DNA of 64,000 nucleotides from Streptomyces sp. NBC_01451. Its GTDB lineage: Bacteria > Actinomycetota > Actinomycetes > Streptomycetales > Streptomycetaceae. Position 1 is the first letter of the stretch. Each line of letters opens with the position of its first letter. The stretch is taken from positions 558,001 through 622,000 of the forward strand of contig NZ_CP109479.1 in the NCBI RefSeq assembly GCF_036227485.1, read 5' to 3'. Below are positions 8,645-16,305 of the stretch, piece by piece. The notes beneath the pieces are model-generated. The model did not search any database. It saw nothing but the letters and a program-made list of their open reading frames with translations, and had not been told where the DNA came from. Made by a program: the position numbers and the translations under genes.

Positions 8645-9496
8645 TCAGCGGGCCAGCCTGCCCAGGAGTGAGGAGGCCGCGACGATGCCGAGGACGGCGG
8701 CGAGCAGCAGGACTCCGAAGTCGACGGCGAGGTCGGCCGGGGTGCCGAGGAGGAGACCGCGCAGGGCGTTCACCTGATAGCTCAGGGGGTTGATCCTGCT
8801 GACCGTCTGGAGCCAGCCCGGCATCACGCTGACGGGGTAGAGGGCGTTGGAGCCGAAGAAGAGCGGCATGGTGATGGCCTGCCCTATGCCCATGAGCCGG
8901 TCGCGGGTGAGCACGATCCCGGCGATCGTCATCGACAGGCACGAGAAGAAGGCGGAGCCGAGGACGACCGCCGCCGCGACTCCGAGCAGCCTGAGCGGGT
9001 TCCAGGTCAGGGCCACGCCGAGCAGGGCGGCTATGACGATCACGACGACGGCCTGGATCAGCGCCTTCACGCCCGCCGCGAAGGCCTTGCCGGTGACGAG
9101 GGCCGCGCGTGGGGTCGGGGTGACGAGGAGTTTGGTGAGGATGCCGGCATCCCGTTCCCAGATGATCATGATGCCGTAGAAGATGGCGATGAACATCGCG
9201 GACTGGGCGATGATCCCGGGCGCCAGATAGTCGAGGTAGGGGATGCCGCCGGTGGGAATCGCTTTGATCCGGGTGAAGGTCTCGCCGAAGATCAGCAGCC
9301 AGAGAGCGGGCTGGACGGCCCTGGTGTACAGCTCGGTGCGGTCGTGGCGGAGTTTCTGCAGTTCGACGGCGCACATCGCGCCGACCCGGGCGGGCAGCAG
9401 CCGCCAGCCCGTTCTGGGCCGGGGCGGTACGAGCAGCAGGTTCGGGGCGGCGGGTTCAGCCGACGCGGGAAGCGGTGCGGCGGGTGCTGCGGACAT
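8645..9496 (-). CDS. ABC-2 type multidrug exporter permease (DrrB-like)
   Basis: A 283-residue membrane protein with six hydrophobic segments, among them ALWLLIFGETF, SAMFIAIFYGIMIIW and the C-terminal FGVLLLAAVLGIVAASSLLG. The phrase IWERDAGILTKLLVTPTPRA is the conserved ABC-2 cytoplasmic loop, and YPVSVMPGWLQTVSRINPLSY matches the family's C-terminal signature. Together with the ATPase it would export a hydrophobic compound, as DrrAB does for anthracyclines. ATG 9496 is preferred, with GGAG 8 nt upstream; GTG 9529 in frame would overlap the ATPase more. Start and ATPase stop overlap, indicating translational coupling. Confidence 0.9.
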   Translation of the reverse strand: MSAAPAAPLPASAEPAAPNLLLVPPRPRTGWRLLPARVGAMCAVELQKLRHDRTELYTRAVQPALWLLIFGETFTRIKAIPTGGIPYLDYLAPGIIAQSAMFIAIFYGIMIIWERDAGILTKLLVTPTPRAALVTGKAFAAGVKALIQAVVVIVIAALLGVALTWNPLRLLGVAAAVVLGSAFFSCLSMTIAGIVLTRDRLMGIGQAITMPLFFGSNALYPVSVMPGWLQTVSRINPLSYQVNALRGLLLGTPADLAVDFGVLLLAAVLGIVAASSLLGRLAR

Positions 9497-10316
9497 CGCG
9501 GAAGTCTCCTGACCGGTCGTCGAGGCCACTGTCGGCGACGTCCCGGAAGACGTCCTCCAGCGTGGGCGGCGGGGCGGTGTCGGACGCGCCCTCGGCCCGG
9601 CGCCGTTCGCCGAGGCCCGCCCGGAGTTCGTCGGGGGTGCCGAGGGCGCGGATGCGGCCGTGGTGCATCAGGGCGACGCGGTCGCAGTACTGGTCGGCCT
9701 CGTCCATGTAGTGCGTGGTCACCAGGACGGTCATACCGGTGGCGGCGCGCACGGCGTCGATGTGTTCCCACACGCCGGTCCTCGCGATGGGGTCCAGCCC
9801 GATCGTCGGTTCGTCGAGGATGAGCAGCCGGGGCGCGCTGACCAGCGCCTGGGCGAGTTCGAGCCGACGCACCATGCCACCGGAGTACGTCTTGGCGAGC
9901 CGGTCGGCCGCGTCGGTGAGGCCGACCGCCGCGAGGGCCTGGCCGACCCGCTCGGCGCGTTCCCGGCGCGGGACGTCGAAGACCCGGGCGAACAGGACGA
10001 CGTTCTCGCGCCCGGTGAGCCCGGAGTCGGCGGACAGCTGCTGCGGCACGTATCCGAGCAGCCGCCGCACCGCCATCCGGTCCCGGGCGGCGTCATGACC
10101 GAAGACGCCGACCGTGCCGACGGGTACCGGCAGGAGTGTGGTGACGCAGCGGATCGCCGTGGTCTTCCCCGCGCCGTTGGGCCCGAGGAGCCCGAACACC
10201 TCGCCCTCCCGCACGGCGAGATCGAGTCCGTCGACGGCCCTGGTCCCGCCGAAGGCGTACACAAGACCGGTGCAGCTGACGGCGTCGGGGCCCTTCGTGA
10301 TCCTTGCGGACGTCAC
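9456..10316 (-). CDS. ABC transporter ATP-binding protein, DrrA-like
   Basis: A 286-residue nucleotide-binding subunit starting GTG (MTSARITKGPDAVSC). The Walker A GPNGAGKTT, Q-loop (GYVPQQ), signature YSGGMVRRLELAQAL and Walker B LLILDEPTIGLD with switch His (TTHYMDEAD) are all intact. A DrrA-type C-terminal tail follows (PPPTLEDVFRDV). GGAGGAGAC precedes the start, which overlaps the MarR stop by 4 nt. With the permease downstream it forms a MarR-ATPase-permease efflux operon. Confidence 0.93.
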   Translation of the reverse strand: MTSARITKGPDAVSCTGLVYAFGGTRAVDGLDLAVREGEVFGLLGPNGAGKTTAIRCVTTLLPVPVGTVGVFGHDAARDRMAVRRLLGYVPQQLSADSGLTGRENVVLFARVFDVPRRERAERVGQALAAVGLTDAADRLAKTYSGGMVRRLELAQALVSAPRLLILDEPTIGLDPIARTGVWEHIDAVRAATGMTVLVTTHYMDEADQYCDRVALMHHGRIRALGTPDELRAGLGERRRAEGASDTAPPPTLEDVFRDVADSGLDDRSGDFRDVRSTRRTASRVG

Positions 10317-10768
10317 GTCTCCTCCGTTTCCTCGCTCAGGTTCCGGGCCAGTTTCCGCAAGGCCGGGAGTGCGGCCCGCAGGGCTTCCCGGTCGGCGTCG
10401 TCGAGGCGGGACACCTGCCGCCGTACGAGGGCCGTGCGCCGTTGCCGCCACTCCCCGAGACGGGCCTCGGCCGCCGGGGTGAGCAGCAGCCGGGCGGCCC
10501 GCCGGTCGGCCGGGTCCGTGCCGCGGATCAGATAGCCGGCTCCGACCAGCTGGTTCACCAGCGTGGACACGGAGTTCCCCGCCAGGTACAGCTCCTTGGC
10601 CGCTTCGGAGATGCCGATGCCGGGACGGCCCTCGACCAGGCGCAGCAGTTCGACCTCGGCGCCCCGCAGCCGGGGCATGCTCGTCCCGCCGCGCAGTCGG
10701 CGCCTGATCAGCCGCTGCACCCCGACGAGGGTGTCGGCCAGTTCGTCCGCGAAGGTCACTGGTTCCAC
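10313..10768 (-). CDS. MarR-family transcriptional regulator
   Basis: A 151-residue winged-helix repressor. The recognition region GIGISEAAKELYLAGNSVST and the wing DPADRRAARLLLTPAAEARL (the family's D-x-R-R-x-x-x-L-x-L-T signature) are visible at about residues 50-100. It is the first gene of an operon with the ABC exporter and is expected to repress it until a ligand binds. GTG 10768 has no Shine-Dalgarno but lies about 7 nt after a strong -10 box, suggesting a leaderless mRNA. Confidence 0.9.
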   Translation of the reverse strand: MEPVTFADELADTLVGVQRLIRRRLRGGTSMPRLRGAEVELLRLVEGRPGIGISEAAKELYLAGNSVSTLVNQLVGAGYLIRGTDPADRRAARLLLTPAAEARLGEWRQRRTALVRRQVSRLDDADREALRAALPALRKLARNLSEETEET

Positions 10769-10774
10769 ACATCG

Positions 10775-10794
10775 ATATTAGCTCTGAGTCAGAG
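10775..10794 (-). promoter_or_regulatory. Promoter -10 and palindromic operator of the MarR/ABC operon
   Basis: On the minus strand TAATAT (10780-10775) is an excellent -10, placing the transcript start at or next to the GTG at 10768. Directly upstream, CTCTGAcTCAGAG (10794-10782) is a perfect 6-bp palindrome around one base. A repressor bound there would cover the -10/-35 spacer, so autoregulation by the MarR protein is likely. Confidence 0.55.
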
Positions 10795-10909
10795 GTAAAG
10801 AGCCATCTGGAGGGAATGGAAGAGTCAAGAACATGCATGCGTCATGTACCTTGTGGTGAATTCGCATGGAAAGCAGCCGAGAGCAGCGAGTCACTTTTTA
10901 TGTCGATTT

Positions 10910-10935
10910 GTTTTCATGTCGACCGGAACGGGAAC
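10910..10935 (+). promoter_or_regulatory. Candidate SigB-type promoter before the sigma factor gene
   Basis: GTTTTC, 14 nt, then GGGAAC resembles the GTTT-N14-16-GGGWAC/T pattern read by SigB-family sigma factors. It lies about 140 nt upstream of the sigma gene start, which would permit autoregulation. It is a pattern match only. Confidence 0.35.
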
Positions 10936-11072
10936 TCGTCAGACAGTGCTTCGGACTGGAGGCACGCCCGTGGGAACCGGTTCGCCGGATCTCGGCCGAC
11001 CTCCGTCCGGTCCGTGAGCGCACCCTCCCCCGGTGTCTGTCCAACAGCACCAGTGCGAAGAAGGTGCGCGCG

Positions 11073-11969
11073 ATGCTTGTCGCCACCAGATCGAAGCAAC
11101 ATCCGCATGACGACGCCCCCGACACGGCCGCCGACTTCGAGCGGCTCGCCCGGCTGCCCGAGGGTCCCGAACGCCAAGCCCTCCGGGACGACCTCGTACG
11201 GGCCTGGTTGCCCATGTCGGAGCGGATCGCGGTCCGCTTCCGGGGGCGCGGAGAGTCCCTGGAGGATCTCTACCAGGTCGCGGCCGTCGGACTCGTCAAG
11301 GCGGTCGACCACTACGACCCCGAGCGCGGCACCGCCTTCGAGGCCTACGCCGTACCCACTGTCACCGGCGAGATCAAGCGCCACTTCCGCGACCACCTGT
11401 GGGCGCTGCATGTGCCGCGGAGGGTCCAGGACCTGCGCAATCGGGTGCGCACCGCCTCCAGGGAACTGTCCGCCACCATCTCGGGGCGGCCACCGACCGT
11501 CGCCGAGATCGCCGCTCACGCACAACTGAGCGAGAGCGAGGTGCGTACCGGCATGGAGGCCCTGGAGTGCTTCTCCGTGCTCTCGTTGGAGGCGGAGCTG
11601 CCGCGCACCGACGGGTACGCGCTCACCGACACCGTCGGCAGGACCGACCCCGGTTTCGACCTGATCGTCGACCGAACGGCCGTGGGTCCGTGTCTTCGGG
11701 CTCTGCCCGAACGTGAGCGGACCATCCTCTATCTGCGGTTCTTCGGCGGGATGACACAGAGCCGGATCGCGTCGCAGCTGAGCATCTCACAGATGCACGT
11801 CTCCCGGTTGCTCAGCACCTGCTGCGCACGCATACGCGAGGAACTGAACGAGGATCAGAACGAGGAACAGCACACAAAGCAGGGCAAGGAATCGTCCGCC
11901 GGTCCGCCCGTCGAACACGCCGGGGGGAGGCGGACACGGCACGGGGACATCCTCGCCGGTGCCCGCTGA
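11073..11969 (+). CDS. RNA polymerase sigma factor, SigB/SigF/SigG family
   Basis: A 298-residue alternative sigma factor. Region 2 is seen as LEDLYQVAAVGLVKAVDHYD followed by GTAFEAYAVPTVTGEIKRHF and the WALHVPRRVQDL segment. Region 3 has RPPTVAEIAAHAQLSESEVR. Region 4 has RALPERERTILYLRFFGGMT followed by the helix-turn-helix SRIASQLSISQMHVSRLLS. This class controls osmotic, oxidative and developmental stress regulons in Streptomyces and is usually held by an anti-sigma ATPase. One such ATPase-like protein lies at 12938-13426. ATG 11073 has AAGAAGG upstream; an open frame extends to 10866 without family similarity. The C-terminal 35 residues are a low-complexity tail. Confidence 0.93.
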   Translation: MLVATRSKQHPHDDAPDTAADFERLARLPEGPERQALRDDLVRAWLPMSERIAVRFRGRGESLEDLYQVAAVGLVKAVDHYDPERGTAFEAYAVPTVTGEIKRHFRDHLWALHVPRRVQDLRNRVRTASRELSATISGRPPTVAEIAAHAQLSESEVRTGMEALECFSVLSLEAELPRTDGYALTDTVGRTDPGFDLIVDRTAVGPCLRALPERERTILYLRFFGGMTQSRIASQLSISQMHVSRLLSTCCARIREELNEDQNEEQHTKQGKESSAGPPVEHAGGRRTRHGDILAGAR

Positions 11970-12023
11970 GGGCCCGCCCTCCCGGGACCGGCTCCGCAGG
12001 TGCCGAAAGACCCGATCGGGGTA

Positions 12024-12087
12024 GTCGACAGGCACCGGGACGGGGTTCGGTCGGAGACTGGTGCCCGACCGGTGCCTGCCGGTCGAC
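12024..12087. repeat. Interrupted inverted repeat between sigma factor and VOC genes
   Basis: GTCGACAGGCACCGG (12024-12038) pairs with CCGGTGCCTgccgGTCGAC (12069-12087): a 9-bp core stem, a 4-nt bulge and a further 6-bp stem. It lies 55 nt after the sigma factor stop and just before the VOC start. It may terminate the sigma transcript or structure the VOC leader. There is no T-tract. Confidence 0.45.
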
Positions 12088-12098
12088 GAAGTCAGGAC

Positions 12099-12923
12099 AT
12101 GAGTGCCATGAACCACCCGACACATCCCCGCGGCGCGACGGACGTCGTCTCCTCGACCCGTTCCGTGTTCGGCGCACCCTGCTGGGTGAGTCTGACCAGC
12201 CGCGACACCCGGGCCACCGAGGCGTTCTACAGCGCCGTACTGGGCTGGAGGTGGCGTTCGGCCCGCCTGGGCGACCGCTTCCGGGTCGCACTGGCGGACG
12301 GCACGCCGGTCGCGGGGATCGCCGCGGTGGCCTCCGTCTGGCAGATGGTGGTCGCCTGGACCCCGTACTTCGCCGTACCGAGCGCGGACGACGCGGTGGC
12401 GCGGGTCCGCGAGCGCGGAGGTACGGCGGCGGTCGGGCCGCTCTCCTTCCCGCCCGGCCGGGCAGCCCTGCTGGCCGACCGCGACGGGGCGATCTTCGGG
12501 ATCTGGGAGGGTGAGCTGCTCGCCGGCTGGGAGGCCTGGCGTCGGGCGGCCCCGACATTCGTGCGGCTGCACACCCGCGACGCGTTCGACGCGGCCATCT
12601 TCTACGGCGAGATCCTGGAGTGGGCGTCGGACCGGCCGGGCAGCTGCCAGGTCCACTACGAGGGCGACGAGGTCGTGCTGCGCAGCCGGGGGGACGTGGT
12701 GGCCCGCATCGTCTCGGGCGCGCTGGAGGCGGCGCCCGACCCCACCGTCCGGCCGCACTGGCAGGTCCACTTCGCGGTCGAGGACGTGGCGGCCTGCGTC
12801 GGGGCCGCGCAGGACAACGGCGGCAGCGTCCTGCGGTACGACTCCGGTTCCGTGCCGTACGAGGCGGTGCTGCGCGATCCGGACGGGGCGCAGTTCACGG
12901 TGACGGCGCGCCTCCCCCGCTGA
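12099..12923 (+). CDS. Two-domain VOC (glyoxalase/bleomycin-resistance) protein
   Basis: A 274-residue protein with two vicinal-oxygen-chelate modules. The first runs from about residue 20 (CWVSLTSRDTRATEAFYSAVLGW) to 135; the second runs from about 150 (FVRLHTRDAFDAAIFYGEILEW) to the end (EAVLRDPDGAQFTVTARL). The arrangement resembles the CFP32-like proteins of actinobacteria. The family binds a metal or small molecules; no reaction can be assigned. ATG 12099 (MSAMNHP) and 12108 are both possible. It is convergent with the anti-sigma-like gene that ends 15 nt downstream. Confidence 0.83.
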   Translation: MSAMNHPTHPRGATDVVSSTRSVFGAPCWVSLTSRDTRATEAFYSAVLGWRWRSARLGDRFRVALADGTPVAGIAAVASVWQMVVAWTPYFAVPSADDAVARVRERGGTAAVGPLSFPPGRAALLADRDGAIFGIWEGELLAGWEAWRRAAPTFVRLHTRDAFDAAIFYGEILEWASDRPGSCQVHYEGDEVVLRSRGDVVARIVSGALEAAPDPTVRPHWQVHFAVEDVAACVGAAQDNGGSVLRYDSGSVPYEAVLRDPDGAQFTVTARLPR

Positions 12924-12937
12924 GCCCGCGGGCCGCC

Positions 12938-13426
12938 CTACGCGTTCACGAGAGCACCCGGTGCCCTGTCTGCCGAGCCCGCTCGGGGTACCTGGCGCAC
13001 CTCCCGCAGGGTCGGTGCGGGCGGGACCGGGAGCCGGGGAACGCCTTCGCAGGCCAGGGCACGGCGTGAGAACCAGACGACCTTGGCACCGGTACCGGTG
13101 GCACAGCAGCCCCAGCCGTCGCTCACCGCGGCGATCCACGCCAGGCAGTCGCCGAGTTCCTGTTCCAGGCGCAGGTCGCGGTCGTTCCCGGCGATGGCGG
13201 TGATGAGGTGCTGGCCGTTCCACCACATCTCGATCACCGCCTGCTTGTCGGTCGCGTGCTCGTCGATGGCGCGCAACAGCGATTCCGTGCCGTGGCAGAC
13301 GGACCCGGCAAGGTGCTCCAGGCCCCAGAGCCGGAGGTGGGCGGCCAGGATGCGGCCCACCTGCCCGACCCGTTCGGGACAGACCTCCACGTCGAGGTGG
13401 TAGTAGCAGGACTCTGCGGTCTTCAT
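12938..13426 (-). CDS. Anti-sigma-factor-like ATP-binding protein (HATPase fold)
   Basis: A 162-residue protein of the small Streptomyces ATPase group related to RsbW/SpoIIAB kinases. Visible parts are the helix with LLRAIDEHATDKQAVIEMWW at the N-box position and the segment AWIAAVSDGWGCCATGTGAK, which carries the glycine-rich ATP lid. The asparagine of the classical N-box is not obvious, so catalytic kinase activity is uncertain. Its position one gene from a SigB-family sigma factor suggests it regulates a sigma or anti-anti-sigma factor. GAGGAGCC precedes the ATG. It is transcribed divergently from the DUF5133 gene. Confidence 0.72.
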   Translation of the reverse strand: MKTAESCYYHLDVEVCPERVGQVGRILAAHLRLWGLEHLAGSVCHGTESLLRAIDEHATDKQAVIEMWWNGQHLITAIAGNDRDLRLEQELGDCLAWIAAVSDGWGCCATGTGAKVVWFSRRALACEGVPRLPVPPAPTLREVRQVPRAGSADRAPGALVNA

Positions 13427-13678
13427 CTTCGTTGGCTCCTCACGGCGGGCCCACGTTCCTCCACGCTCTGCGGGGCCGGGCCCCGAACGCGAAGCGTGAG
13501 CACTGTTCGCTTCTGAGTCAGCTCCAGAGTGGAAGCGCTAGTCCATTCGTGCAACACGAGCACCACCAGCGGTGATTGAAGATCCAACAAGACGATGGGT
13601 CGTCGCCCATGCACCATGAGTGAAGGTCTCGCCGTAGGAACGCAGAAGCAGTGAGTCACGAGGAAGGGGACCAGCACC

Positions 13679-13975
13679 ATGCTGTTGCCCGCCAAAGCCG
13701 AGGTCGCCCGACAGCTGGACAGGTACCGGGCGTGGGAGCGCGTCATGCTCGCGGCCCCGTCCGACCGTTCGGCGCGGGACAGTTTCGAGGACTCGGGCTA
13801 CACCCTGTGCGTGCTGATGGGGAAACGGTGCGCCCGGGAGGCCGTGCACGCCGCCGAGCGCTATCTCCGCACGAGCCTGGTCGCCTACCTGCGGGAGCAG
13901 GCCGGATGGGCCCACGGCGACCGTTTCACCGGGCACACCGCCCCTGCGGTCCAGCGCTCCACTGCGGGGGGATAG
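13679..13975 (+). CDS. DUF5133 domain protein
   Basis: A 98-residue small protein starting MLLPAKAEVARQLDRYRAWE, with the core DSFEDSGYTLCVLMGKRCAR and a helix AVHAAERYLRTSLVAYLREQ. This matches the actinobacterial DUF5133 family, often found beside general stress genes. GAGGAAGGGG lies before the ATG. It is mostly alpha-helical with no enzyme motif. Function unknown; co-location with the sigma factor and anti-sigma-like gene suggests membership of the same stress regulon. Confidence 0.82.
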   Translation: MLLPAKAEVARQLDRYRAWERVMLAAPSDRSARDSFEDSGYTLCVLMGKRCAREAVHAAERYLRTSLVAYLREQAGWAHGDRFTGHTAPAVQRSTAGG

Positions 13976-13978
13976 CGC

Positions 13979-14060
13979 CACCCCTCCCGGACACCTTCGA
14001 GGACGCTCCCGCCAAGGACCGGGACCCCGAGTGGTTCGAACGCGCCGTCTTCCACTGGTT
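13979..14060 (+). pseudogene. Vestige of trehalose synthase (treS) N-terminus
   Basis: In the +1 frame relative to position 13651 the sequence reads PDTFEDAPAKDRDPEWFERA, then VF. This is the near-invariant N-terminal block of actinobacterial trehalose synthase (PDTFEDTPAKDRDPEWFKRAVFYEVLVRSF). Identity stops after AVF: the expected YEVLVRSF is replaced by HWFRLPPV, and a stop comes at 14103. No start codon with a ribosome site precedes it. About 27 codons of a gene of some 570 codons survive. Confidence 0.72.
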
Positions 14061-14149
14061 CCGACTGCCCCCGGTCATCCCGAGCACTGCCAGAAGACCG
14101 TGAGTGCGTGCCCGTGAACGGACCTGGGCCTCGGGCAAGCGGGGTGATT

Positions 14150-14192
14150 CGCGGAAAACGACTTCCGAAACCTCCACGCGGAAAACGACTTC
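14150..14192. repeat. Two 16-bp direct repeats upstream of the acyl-CoA synthetase
   Basis: CGCGGAAAACGACTTC occurs at 14150-14165 and again, identically, at 14177-14192, a 27-bp period. The pair ends about 100 nt before the start at 14295, in an otherwise featureless region of 320 nt that also contains the treS vestige. Spaced identical copies suggest a tandem activator or repressor site. Confidence 0.5.
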
Positions 14193-14294
14193 ACAGTTCC
14201 CGGCAACAAAGCCCGTCACCTGAGCTAGATTCGTTCACCGTCGATAACTCCACTGGTCGGCGCGGTCACAATCAGTACGATCCAGGAGCAGCGC

Positions 14295-16205
14295 ATGCGC
14301 GACTTCGCCCTCGCTCCCCCCACCACCACCGCACCGCTGACGGGCGGCCTCGCCGACAGCGTCTTCGACACGGCGCTCCGCGAACCGAACCTGCCGCAGC
14401 TCTCGCGCCGCCACGACCCGGCCGAACAGGTCTGGACCCAGGTGACGGCCGCCGAACTGCGGGACGAGGTCGTCGACCTGGCCAAGGGATTCATCGCCTC
14501 CGGCATCTCACCGGGCCACCGCGTGGCCATCATGGCCCGCACCCGCTACGAGTGGACGGTGCTCTGCTACGCGCTCTGGGCGGTGGGCGCCGAGGTCGTG
14601 CCGATCTATCCGACCTCTTCGCGCGACCAGGTCGCCTGGATCCTCGCGGACTCGCAGTGCAGTGCCATCGTCGTCGAGGACGAACAGGGCCTCATGACCG
14701 TCGGCTCGGTGTGCACCTCGCTGCCCCTGCTGCGCAACGTGTGGCAGCTCGACGACGGGGCCCTGTCCCAACTCGTCGAACTGGGACGGCCGGTGCCGAC
14801 GACCACGGTCGACTCGATGCGCCGGATCGTGCTCCCCGACTCGGCCGCGGTGGTCGCCTACACGTCCGGCACCACCGGGCATCCCCGCGGCTGCGCCCTG
14901 AGCCACCGCAGCCTGGCCAGCCCCTGCGACACCCTCCTCGCGGGCTGGAGACACACGGCGGCGCCGCCCGGCGTACAGCCCACGGTCCTCGCCTTCCTGC
15001 CCTTCTCGCACGTGTACGGCCTGATGATCCAGGGCCTGTGCCTGCGCGGCGGCCTGCTGATGGGCCATGAACCCGACCTGAGCGGGGAGGCGCTGTCGGC
15101 GGCGCTGCTCTCCTTCCGGCCGACGTATCTGTACGCGGTGCCGTCCGTGTTCGAGAAGATCTACAAGAACTTCCTGCGCGCCGCCCAGAAGGCGGGCCGG
15201 GGCGCCCTGTTCGAGCGGGCCGTCGGTACCGCACGGGACTTCGCGACTGCCGTCGAGCGGCAGCGACTGGGCACGGGCTCCGGCCCCGGTTTCGACCTGC
15301 GGCTCCAACACGCCCTCTACGAACGGACGGTGTACCGCAAACTCCGTGCCGCCCTCGGCGGACGGGTGTGCGGCGCGGTGTCCGGCGGCTCGCCCCTCAA
15401 CCGCGAACTCGCCCTGTTCTACTCGGGTATCGGCATCCTCGTCCACGACGGCTACGGCCTCACCGAGACCAGCGGCGGCGTCACCGCGCAGCCCGTGGGC
15501 CGGGAGAAGTTCGGGACGGTCGGGCAGCCCCTGCCCGGCACCGAGATCCGGGTCGCCGCGGACGGGGAGATCCTGGTGTACGGCGCCTCCGTCTTCCAGG
15601 GGTACGTCAACGACGACGCCGGAACCCGGGAGGCGCTGCGGGGCGGCTGGCTGGCGACCGGGGACATCGGGCGGCTGGACACGGAGGGGTATCTGACGAT
15701 CACCGGGCGCAAGAAGGACATCATCATCACCAGCAGCGGCAAGAGCGTCGCTCCGGCCGCCCTGGAGCAGCGGCTGCGGATGCATCCGCTGGTGCACCAG
15801 GCGGTGATCGTGGGCGACAACCGGCCGTGCGTGGGCGCCCTGATCACCCTCGACCCGGACTTTCTCGCCCACTGGCGCGCGTCGCTGGCCCTTCAGGAGG
15901 ACACGCCGCACCGCCAGGCCCGCGAGGAGAACGCCCTGCGGGAGGAGATCGGCCGGGCCGTCGCCGCCGCCAACAGCACGGTGTCGCGGTCCGAGTCGAT
16001 CCGGGTGTTCCGGGTCCTCGCGGAGCCCTTCGCCCTCAGCAACGGCCTGCTGACCCCCTCGATGAAACTGCGCCGGGACGACATCGTGCGGCACTACGCC
16101 TTCGAGATCGACGCGATGTACCAGGCCAGGACGCGCTCTCCCCGGCCGAACGCGGCGGCGGAGGAACTCGCGCACTGGGACGACTCGGACAACGTGTTCC
16201 GCTGA
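14295..16205 (+). CDS. Long-chain acyl-CoA synthetase (FadD15-like, AMP-forming)
   Basis: A 636-residue enzyme that activates fatty acids to acyl-CoA via acyl-AMP. The AMP-binding P-loop YTSGTTGHPRGCALSHR is at about residue 190. The A5 motif HDGYGLTETSGG (about 384), the A7/A8 region WLATGDIGRLDTEGYLTITG and RKKDIIITSSGKSVAP are present. The C-terminal part is that of the eukaryote-like FadD15 group, with a large insertion (ARDFATAVERQR...). AGGAG precedes the ATG. The enzyme is paralogous to the partial gene at the left edge. Probable role: activation of exogenous or recycled fatty acids, possibly feeding the desaturase nearby (inference). Confidence 0.93.
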   Translation: MRDFALAPPTTTAPLTGGLADSVFDTALREPNLPQLSRRHDPAEQVWTQVTAAELRDEVVDLAKGFIASGISPGHRVAIMARTRYEWTVLCYALWAVGAEVVPIYPTSSRDQVAWILADSQCSAIVVEDEQGLMTVGSVCTSLPLLRNVWQLDDGALSQLVELGRPVPTTTVDSMRRIVLPDSAAVVAYTSGTTGHPRGCALSHRSLASPCDTLLAGWRHTAAPPGVQPTVLAFLPFSHVYGLMIQGLCLRGGLLMGHEPDLSGEALSAALLSFRPTYLYAVPSVFEKIYKNFLRAAQKAGRGALFERAVGTARDFATAVERQRLGTGSGPGFDLRLQHALYERTVYRKLRAALGGRVCGAVSGGSPLNRELALFYSGIGILVHDGYGLTETSGGVTAQPVGREKFGTVGQPLPGTEIRVAADGEILVYGASVFQGYVNDDAGTREALRGGWLATGDIGRLDTEGYLTITGRKKDIIITSSGKSVAPAALEQRLRMHPLVHQAVIVGDNRPCVGALITLDPDFLAHWRASLALQEDTPHRQAREENALREEIGRAVAAANSTVSRSESIRVFRVLAEPFALSNGLLTPSMKLRRDDIVRHYAFEIDAMYQARTRSPRPNAAAEELAHWDDSDNVFR

Positions 16206-16305
16206 GCACAGGGCGCGTACGCGGCGTTGACCCTGGTTGACGGTACGGCGGACGGAACCGCAGAGTGATCTCCGTATCGGCCTCCCGTACGGATTGGACC
16301 CTGCC

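Noticed and set aside
10866..11072. Longer N-terminus for the sigma factor
   Set aside because: The extra 69 codons have no similarity to sigma factors and would overlap the candidate promoter; ATG 11073 has a ribosome site.
14034..14060. GGTTCGAA string resembling a tRNA T-loop
   Set aside because: No acceptor or anticodon stem can be drawn; the bases belong to the treS vestige (codons for EWFERA).
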